Assembly: GCA_028281075.1 (NCBI GenBank) | Contig: JANQKO010000635.1 | Span: 1 to 11,139, forward strand | Direction of reading: 5' to 3' | From: Alphaproteobacteria bacterium | GTDB lineage: Bacteria > Pseudomonadota > Alphaproteobacteria > GCA-2731375 | DNA: 11,139 bases | In this document: positions 6,868-11,139 of the stretch, one piece after another | Numbering within the stretch: position 1 is the first letter of the stretch | Layout of the letters: every line of letters begins with the position of its first letter | The notes under the pieces: generated by a model | Seen by the model: the letters and a program-made list of their open reading frames with translations, nothing else | Databases searched by the model: none | What the model was told of the DNA's origin: nothing | Position numbers and translations under genes: made by a program

Positions 6868-7938
6868 ATGGCGCAGGCCGTCTATTCCGCCTTGAAGCCG
6901 TTCGCCTATCCGGACCGGTTGGCGGCGCTTGGCCGCGACGACGGCTGGGCCGCGCCGGTGCACGTGCGGATCAAGCCGACCAACGTCTGCAACCACGCCT
7001 GCTGGTTCTGCGCCTACCGCAGCGACGGCGTCAGCCTGGGCAGCGGCATGGCCGTGCGCGACAAGCTGCCGCGCGCGAAGATGCTGGAGATCGCCGACGA
7101 CCTCGTCGCCATGGGCGTCGCCGCCGTGACCTTCTCGGGCGGCGGCGAGCCGCTGATCTATCCGCATCTGGTGGCGGCCATCGAGCGGCTGGCCGCCGGC
7201 GGCATCAGGATCGGCGCGCTGACCAACGGCTCCCGGCTCAAGGGCAAGGTGGCGGACGCGCTGGCGGCGCACGCGAGCTGGCTGCGGGTCTCGATCGACG
7301 GCTGGGACGGCGCCAGCTACGCCCGCTATCGCGGCGTCGGGGAAGACGCGTTCGAACAGGTGCTAGCGAACCTCGCGGCCTTCGCCGCGCGCGGCAGCGC
7401 CTGCGTGCTGGGCGCCAGCATCATCGTCGATCGCGACAACGCCGCGCATATCAACGACCTCGTCGCCCGGTTGAAAGCCTGCGGCGTCAGCCACGCCAAG
7501 ATATCCCCCTGCATCACGTCGGACGACGGCGCCGTGACCAATGACTATCACGCGGCGGTCCGGGACACGGTCCGGGCCGAGATCGACCGGGCGCGCGCGC
7601 TCGACGACGACGGCTTCCGCGTGGTCGACCATTATCACGAGGCGGCCGTCGAGACGGCGAAGCCCTACGGCCGCTGCCCGTTCGCGCGCCTGCTGACGGT
7701 GATCGGCGCCGACGCGAAGGTCTATCTCTGCCAGGACAAGGCCTATACCGAGAGCGGCTGCCTCGGCAGCATCGCCGACCGGCGCTTCGCCGCGTTCTGG
7801 GCCGCGCCCGAGACGCGGGCACGGCTCAATGCCCTCGACCCCTCGGCGACCTGCCGCCACCACTGCGTCGCCGACGCCAAGAACCGCCTGCTGCTGGACT
7901 ACTTGGCCCTCGACCGGGAGCACCTGGCGTTCGTCTAG
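6868..7938 (+). CDS. Radical SAM protein with SPASM/twitch-like C-terminus
   Basis: A 356-residue radical SAM enzyme. C41-x3-C45-x2-C48 (CNHACWFC) ligates the catalytic 4Fe-4S cluster, GGGEP (91-95) is the SAM-contacting motif, and LTNGS (118-122) and VSIDG (141-145) fit the following barrel strands. A C-terminal set of cysteines (C270, C288, C298, C329, C333) resembles a twitch or SPASM domain that holds an auxiliary Fe-S cluster. Such enzymes modify peptides or proteins or act in cofactor and polysaccharide pathways; the substrate here is unknown. GGGAG six bases upstream of the ATG supports the start. The gene is divergent from the ThDP enzyme and followed by a 233-base gap before the sigma gene, so it is probably a single-gene transcript. 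The stop codon runs straight into a G6-A-G7 tract. Confidence 0.87.
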   Translation: MAQAVYSALKPFAYPDRLAALGRDDGWAAPVHVRIKPTNVCNHACWFCAYRSDGVSLGSGMAVRDKLPRAKMLEIADDLVAMGVAAVTFSGGGEPLIYPHLVAAIERLAAGGIRIGALTNGSRLKGKVADALAAHASWLRVSIDGWDGASYARYRGVGEDAFEQVLANLAAFAARGSACVLGASIIVDRDNAAHINDLVARLKACGVSHAKISPCITSDDGAVTNDYHAAVRDTVRAEIDRARALDDDGFRVVDHYHEAAVETAKPYGRCPFARLLTVIGADAKVYLCQDKAYTESGCLGSIADRRFAAFWAAPETRARLNALDPSATCRHHCVADAKNRLLLDYLALDREHLAFV

Positions 7939-7951
7939 GGGGGAGGGGGGG
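7938..7951 (+). other. G6-A-G7 tract overlapping the radical SAM stop codon
   Basis: Six G (starting with the last base of the TAG), one A and seven G occur in a row. This is the longest near-homopolymer in the window. It may form G-rich secondary structure, and it is also a site where sequencing errors are likely. A length error here would not alter the upstream protein, because it lies at and after the stop codon. Confidence 0.6.
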
Positions 7952-8029
7952 TGGTGTCGCGGAGTTCGCGGAAACAACCCCATGCACAGGAACCGTCAAG
8001 AAAAATGAATGCAGCTAAATCAACGGATT

Positions 8030-8059
8030 ACAATATTTCGATAAGTGTCGAAATGTTGT
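8030..8059. repeat. 30-base inverted repeat in the AT-rich intergenic region
   Basis: The twelve-base arms (8030-8041 and 8048-8059) are complementary except for one position that would be a G-U pair in RNA. The central arms are ATTTCGA and TCGAAAT around TAAGTG. It lies 92 bases after the radical SAM stop and 113 bases before the sigma factor start, in DNA clearly richer in A and T than its surroundings. No T tract follows, so an operator or an RNA-stabilising 3' hairpin is more likely than an intrinsic terminator. Confidence 0.6.
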
Positions 8060-8104
8060 GCTGACCTGCGCCGCCGCAGGCCGTGTCATCCGTGGTCCAA
8101 GACG

Positions 8105-8135
8105 TTGCGATTGCGAGTTATTCGCATTTTATCTA
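8105..8135 (+). promoter_or_regulatory. Candidate sigma70 promoter with Fur-like operator for the fecI-type gene
   Basis: A -35-like TTGCGA (8105-8110) and a -10-like TTATCT (8129-8134) are separated by 18 bases. Between them, at 8112-8126, is a 7-1-7 dyad: TGCGAGT, one base, then ATTCGCA, with only one mismatch between the half-sites. Fur-family boxes have this 7-1-7 geometry and occur inside promoters of fecI-type sigma genes. Iron-dependent repression is therefore a reasonable inference, though the half-site is not the enterobacterial consensus. The predicted transcript would start about 30 bases before the sigma gene ATG. Confidence 0.5.
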
Positions 8136-8171
8136 GGAATACGTCCCGAGTAACCCGGCGTTATCGCGAAC

Positions 8172-8702
8172 ATGTCGAGAGAGACTGCCCAACAGGCCCT
8201 TGAGCGGGCGTTCATGGAGCAGCGCCCATCGCTGGTCGGGCGGATCGCGCGCCTGGTCGGCAACATGGCGACGGCCGAGGACCTGGCCCACGAGGCCTAT
8301 CTGCGCGCGTCGGCCGCCGCGGGCGAAACCCGCATTGCCTCGCCCAAGGCCTTTCTCGGACGCACCGCCTGGAACCTGGCCATCGATTACGTGCGCCGGG
8401 AGCGTCGGGAGCGGGAGATCTTCGCGCGTCCGTCCGACCCCGAAACCGTGGCCGCCGTCGCCTCGACCCAGCCCTCGCCGGAAGCGACGGCGCTCGACCG
8501 CCAGGTGATCGCGCTTCTCGACCAGGCGCTGGAGGGCGTTCCCGACCGCGCCCGCCGGGTGCTGGTTCTGAACCGGGTCGAGGGCTGGACCTATCCGGAG
8601 ATTGCGGCGCATCTGGGCGTTTCCTCGACCACGGTGCAGAAGGACATCCGTCTCGCGCTCGCGCGCTGTATTGCCGTGCTGTCGGAGAAGGACCTGATCT
8701 AG
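8172..8702 (+). CDS. FecI-like ECF RNA polymerase sigma factor
   Basis: A 176-residue ECF sigma factor. Region 2 spans about residues 8-82, with the core-binding helix around TAEDLAHEAYLRA and the -10-recognition segment around AWNLAIDYVRRERRERE. Region 4 spans about 112-168, with a helix-turn-helix including TYPEIAAHLGVSSTTVQKDI that reads the -35. The length and these motifs match the FecI group, which activates genes for iron-chelate uptake upon a signal from an outer-membrane receptor. The next two genes are its expected partners, a FecR-type regulator and an STN-bearing TonB-dependent receptor. No strong Shine-Dalgarno is visible before the ATG at 8172, and there is no earlier in-frame start. 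Iron repression is suggested by the Fur-like dyad in its promoter. Confidence 0.9.
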   Translation: MSRETAQQALERAFMEQRPSLVGRIARLVGNMATAEDLAHEAYLRASAAAGETRIASPKAFLGRTAWNLAIDYVRRERREREIFARPSDPETVAAVASTQPSPEATALDRQVIALLDQALEGVPDRARRVLVLNRVEGWTYPEIAAHLGVSSTTVQKDIRLALARCIAVLSEKDLI

Positions 8703-8710
8703 CCGATCGC

Positions 8711-8740
8711 GGGTTTCGGAAACGCTGGTGTCGTTCGTCT
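8711..8740 (+). promoter_or_regulatory. Candidate ECF-sigma promoter upstream of fecR
   Basis: GGGTTT (8711-8716) and CGTTCGTCT (8732-8740) are separated by 15 bases. The same two blocks with the same spacing lie before the receptor gene at 9850-9879. The downstream block contains the CGT/GTC core common in ECF-type -10 elements. The pair sits in the 83-base gap between the sigma gene and fecR, which suggests fecR has its own sigma-dependent promoter. Function is inferred from the repeat and its positions. Confidence 0.55.
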
Positions 8741-8785
8741 ATGATATGAACGCTGCCTCCAGGCGGCCATTTGTCGGGCATCGTC

Positions 8786-9772
8786 ATGACGGATGAGAAC
8801 AAGACCCCCGCGCCAGGCCGTGGGTCCGGGCCGCTTCCGCGTCGTCCCCTGGACGAGGCGGCCGGCTGGATCGCCCGTCTCGAGGCGGGCGACCTGACGG
8901 ACGAAGAGCGTGCGGACTTCGAGGCATGGCAGGGGGCCGATCGGGCCAATGCGGACGCGTACCGCAAGGTTGCGGCGCTCTGGGATTCCGGCGAACTCGC
9001 CGCGGCCGCGCGGCGGCAGGCGGATCCGGTCCCGGCGATCCCGCGCCGTCGCCGGTTCGCCAGAATGGCGCGCGTCGCCGCGGCGGCCCTGGTCGTCGTC
9101 GCCGTCGGGCTGTCGCAGATCGACGAGATCGTCCTGGCGCTGGAGGCGGACTACCGGACCGCGACCGGCGAACGCAAGCGCGTCGATCTTCCCGACGGAT
9201 CAGGCATGGTGCTTAACAGCGGCGCCGCCGTGGACGTCGCGTACGAGGACGGGCGCCGGCATATTCGCCTGCTGGCCGGAGAAGCCTATTTCGAGGTGGC
9301 GCGCGATCCCGACCGCCCGTTCGAGGTGCAGGGCGGCGCGGCCTCGACCCGGGCGCTCGGCACCGCCTTCGCCGTGCAGGCGGGCGAGAACGAAACAACG
9401 GTCACGGTTCGCCACGGACGGGTCGCCGTCGCCGGCGCCGCCCGGCCCGGAGAACCCTCGATGCTCGCCGCCGCAGAGCGGGTGCGCGTAACGAACGGCG
9501 TGGCCGGCGCGACGACAAGTGTCAATCCGGACATGGCGCTTGCCTGGCTCGAGGGCAGGTTGATCTTCCGCGACCGGCCGCTTGGCGAGGTCGTCACGGA
9601 GCTCGGCCGTTACCATTCCGGCTGGATCGTGATCGCCGACGACAGGCTGCGCGCGCATACGGTGAGCGGCAACTACCGGCTGGACGACCCGGTCGCCGTA
9701 GCCGCCGCATTGGCGGCCACCGCGTCCGCGGATCTTATCCGCGTGACCGATTTCCTGACGATTTTGCGCTGA
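8786..9772 (+). CDS. FecR-like sigma factor regulator (anti-sigma)
   Basis: A 328-residue FecR-family protein. The cytoplasmic N-terminal domain (about 22-68: AAGWIARLEAGDLTDEER and later KVAALW) is the DUF4880-type sigma-binding segment. A basic stretch (RRRRFARMAR) precedes one membrane segment (about 97-111). The periplasmic part contains the FecR domain (about 126-215, with LPDGS, LLAGEAYFEV and ALGTAF) and a C-terminal DUF4974-like domain (about 255-328, with LEGRLIFRDRPLGEVVTEL) that contacts the receptor STN domain in this family. It passes the receptor signal to the sigma factor. The ATG at 8786 is preferred; an in-frame TTG at 8771 adds five residues. Neither has a strong ribosome binding site. 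It follows the sigma gene by 83 bases and precedes the receptor by 177. Confidence 0.9.
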   Translation: MTDENKTPAPGRGSGPLPRRPLDEAAGWIARLEAGDLTDEERADFEAWQGADRANADAYRKVAALWDSGELAAAARRQADPVPAIPRRRRFARMARVAAAALVVVAVGLSQIDEIVLALEADYRTATGERKRVDLPDGSGMVLNSGAAVDVAYEDGRRHIRLLAGEAYFEVARDPDRPFEVQGGAASTRALGTAFAVQAGENETTVTVRHGRVAVAGAARPGEPSMLAAAERVRVTNGVAGATTSVNPDMALAWLEGRLIFRDRPLGEVVTELGRYHSGWIVIADDRLRAHTVSGNYRLDDPVAVAAALAATASADLIRVTDFLTILR

Positions 9773-9849
9773 GCCGCGTTTTCCGAAGCCGGCACGATCC
9801 GCGCCAACCGGACGCGGCGTCGGCCATGTCCGTGCTTTCCGCCATCCCG

Positions 9850-9879
9850 GGGTTTTAGATTTTTCGCTCCCGTTCGTCT
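9850..9879 (+). promoter_or_regulatory. Candidate ECF-sigma promoter of the TonB-dependent receptor
   Basis: GGGTTT (9850-9855) lies 15 bases before CGTTCGTCT (9871-9879), identical in sequence and spacing to the element before fecR. It sits 70 bases upstream of the receptor ATG, in the position expected for a FecI-dependent promoter. The 15 bases between the blocks are not conserved (GC-rich before fecR, T-rich here), so the match is confined to the two blocks. Confidence 0.55.
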
Positions 9880-9892
9880 CTAAAGCATGGCC

Positions 9893-9913
9893 TGCGAATG
9901 AGACCCATTCGTC
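9893..9913. promoter_or_regulatory. Inverted repeat in the receptor leader, Fur-like half-site
   Basis: CGAATG (9895-9900) and CATTCG (9906-9911) form a perfect dyad around AGACC. The left arm is part of TGCGAAT (9893-9899), the same half-site seen in the 7-1-7 dyad before the sigma gene. The spacing differs from a Fur box, so this may be an operator for another regulator or a leader hairpin just downstream of the predicted start of transcription. Confidence 0.35.
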
Positions 9914-9949
9914 AGGGCGTGAACAAACGAGTCGAGCGGGGTAATCGGG

Positions 9950-11068
9950 ATGAGCAGTGGACGACCGGCATGGAGATGGCGGACCGGGAATGCAGACAAT
10001 TGGCGCCGTCTGCCGGCGACGGCGACGGTCGCCCTGACGGTGGCGGTTCTGGCCGCTCCCGACACGATCCACGCCGGCGAGGCGGCGCGCGAACCGGAAT
10101 CGCTGATGATCGCCCAGGCGGCAGACACCTACGCGTTCAACATTCCGTCGCAACCCCTAGGCGACGCGCTCGACGCGTTCATCGGCGTCACCGGCTGGCA
10201 GGTGGGATATTCGTCGGACCTCGCCCGGGGCCTCCGCTCGGCCAGGGTCGAGGGCAACCTGACGCCGACCGAGGCACTGGCGCGCCTGCTTGACGGCACC
10301 GGCTTGATCTTCGAGCTCACGAGCGCCGATACGGTAGCGCTGGCGAAGGCGGCCGCGCAAGACGGGGACGGACGGCTGCGGCTCGGGCCGATCAGGGTGG
10401 AAGGCGAAACGTCGGGGCGCAGCTACGATGCGGGTAGATCCGTCGTCCGCGGCAATCGCCTGGGTCAGACGCTGCTTGAGACGCCCCGCGCGGTCAGCGT
10501 GGTCACGCGGTCCATTCTCGACGATCAACGGCCTGACAATGAAGTGGACGTGTTGCGCAATGTCAGCGGCGTCAGCCGCACGAACGACTTCCAGGGAACC
10601 TATCAAAGATTTCAGTTGCGCGGCATCGACGCCGACAATTCACGCACCTATCTGCGCGACGGCAATCGCTTCACGCATCAATCCGATCCCGGCCTGTACA
10701 ACGTCGAACGGATTGAAGTGATCAAGGGACCGAATGCAATCGACTTCGGGCAGTCGACGCCGGGCGGCTTCATCAACTACGTAACCAAAAAGCCGCTCGA
10801 TGAAGAACAATACGCGCTGGAACTGACCGCCGGCAGTTTCGACCAGTACCAGGGTGCCATCGACCTAACCGGTCCGCTGAATGAGGATAAGACCATCATC
10901 TATCGGCTGACGGCGGGCTATGAAAGCGGCGGCGCGTTTACAGATCATGTCGATCCGTTGCGCCGCGGCGTCGCCGGCGCGTTGAGCTGGTCCATCACGC
11001 CGCGAACAAGGTTGAACTTGACGGGGGACTTTCAAAAAACCGAAAGGCCCGCCAACCCAGGCTGGCCG
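9950..11068 (+). CDS. TonB-dependent receptor with STN domain, interrupted at the right edge
   Basis: The N-terminal 373 residues of a FecA/FpvA-type outer-membrane receptor. There is a long signal-peptide-like segment (hydrophobic core about 24-36, AHAxEA-like end near 41-44), then an STN signalling domain (about 60-133: FNIPSQPLGDALDAF and LTPTEALARLLDGTGL). A TonB-box-like stretch follows near 146-151 (GPIRVE). The plug domain spans about 165-283, with ETPRAVSVVT, LRNVSGV, RGID, VERIEVIKGPNA and PGGFINYVTKKP. The first barrel strands then begin. STN receptors report ligand binding to FecR, which fits the gene order. The ligand is probably an Fe(III)-siderophore, by family. GGGG about nine bases before the ATG supports the start. 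The barrel should continue for roughly 400 more residues, but after about residue 373 (PANPGWP) the frame enters an MraY-like sequence. The gene is thus truncated by a join, not by a stop. Confidence 0.88.
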
Positions 11069-11139
11069 GTCCTGATCCTGCTGTCCATCGCGGTCTCGAC
11101 GCTGCTCTGGGCCGACCTGACGAACGCCTTCGTGTGGAT
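11069..11139 (+). CDS. mraY: MraY-like internal fragment at the contig end
   Basis: The last 23 codons (plus two bases) read VLILLSIAV, then STLLWADLTN, then AFVW. This matches, from memory of the family, the conserved membrane segment of alphaproteobacterial MraY that follows TPTMGG and precedes the VTLGFGxIGFxDDY segment. MraY is phospho-N-acetylmuramoyl-pentapeptide transferase, which makes lipid I for peptidoglycan. No start, TPTMGG motif or catalytic Asp is present, so this is only an internal piece. It continues in frame from the TonB-dependent receptor without any stop, and the boundary lies at about 11062-11070. A hydrophobic helix of this kind is foreign to an outer-membrane beta barrel. 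A chimeric join during assembly is the likeliest explanation. Confidence 0.72.

Noticed and set aside
5181..7544. A 787-codon open frame on the plus strand
   Set aside because: It lies antisense to the ThDP enzyme and out of frame with the radical SAM gene, both of which have complete catalytic motifs. The product is low-complexity.
7938..7951. G-rich tract as a regulatory G-quadruplex
   Set aside because: Only two uninterrupted G runs separated by one A are present, so a stable four-tract quadruplex is doubtful. A simple homopolymer-like tract is the safer description.
9898..10293. A 131-codon plus-strand frame over the receptor start
   Set aside because: It is out of frame with the receptor, whose signal segment, STN and plug domains are continuous from 9950.
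1..11139. CRISPR array, tRNA or rRNA genes, transposases or insertion-sequence ends
   Set aside because: No regularly spaced direct repeats, cloverleaf-like segments, ribosomal RNA motifs or DDE/integrase proteins were found on either strand by eye.

Overview
The window is about 11.1 kb of GC-rich, densely coded DNA. Codon bias, the gene families and the FecI/FecR/TonB-receptor arrangement fit an alphaproteobacterium, perhaps Rhodospirillales-like. This is inferred from sequence character only; there is no rRNA to anchor it. A flagellin tail at the left edge suggests a motile organism.

Layout: (1) 1-111 is the C-terminus of flagellin, followed by a strong intrinsic terminator. (2) 275-3292 holds three plus-strand genes: a calcineurin-like metallophosphoesterase, a membrane CDP-alcohol phosphatidyltransferase with an extra N-terminal domain, and a LicC/PntC-type cytidylyltransferase-like enzyme. 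Together they look like a module that activates a small phosphorylated or phosphonylated alcohol as its CDP derivative and transfers it to a lipid or other alcohol. (3) A two-helix membrane protein (minus strand) converges on this module with overlapping stop codons. (4) An MFS transporter (plus) and a benzoylformate-decarboxylase-like ThDP enzyme (minus) converge, also with overlapping stops, and may form an uptake and catabolism pair. (5) A radical SAM protein with a Cys-rich C-terminus is transcribed divergently from the ThDP enzyme. (6) After an AT-richer intergenic region comes an iron-type cell-surface signalling cassette: a FecI-like ECF sigma factor, a FecR-like sigma regulator and a TonB-dependent receptor with an STN signalling domain.

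The signalling cassette has readable control logic. A Fur-like 7-1-7 dyad lies between the candidate -35 and -10 elements of the sigma gene. The same bipartite element, GGGTTT-N15-CGTTCGTCT, occurs with identical spacing upstream of both fecR and the receptor. This suggests that the sigma factor drives both while iron controls the sigma gene.

The right edge is abnormal. The receptor frame reads correctly to about residue 373 and then continues, in frame, into a segment that strongly resembles an internal part of MraY, a peptidoglycan lipid I synthase. This is most likely a chimeric assembly join at the contig end rather than a real fusion. I saw no tRNA, rRNA, CRISPR array, transposase or insertion sequence.
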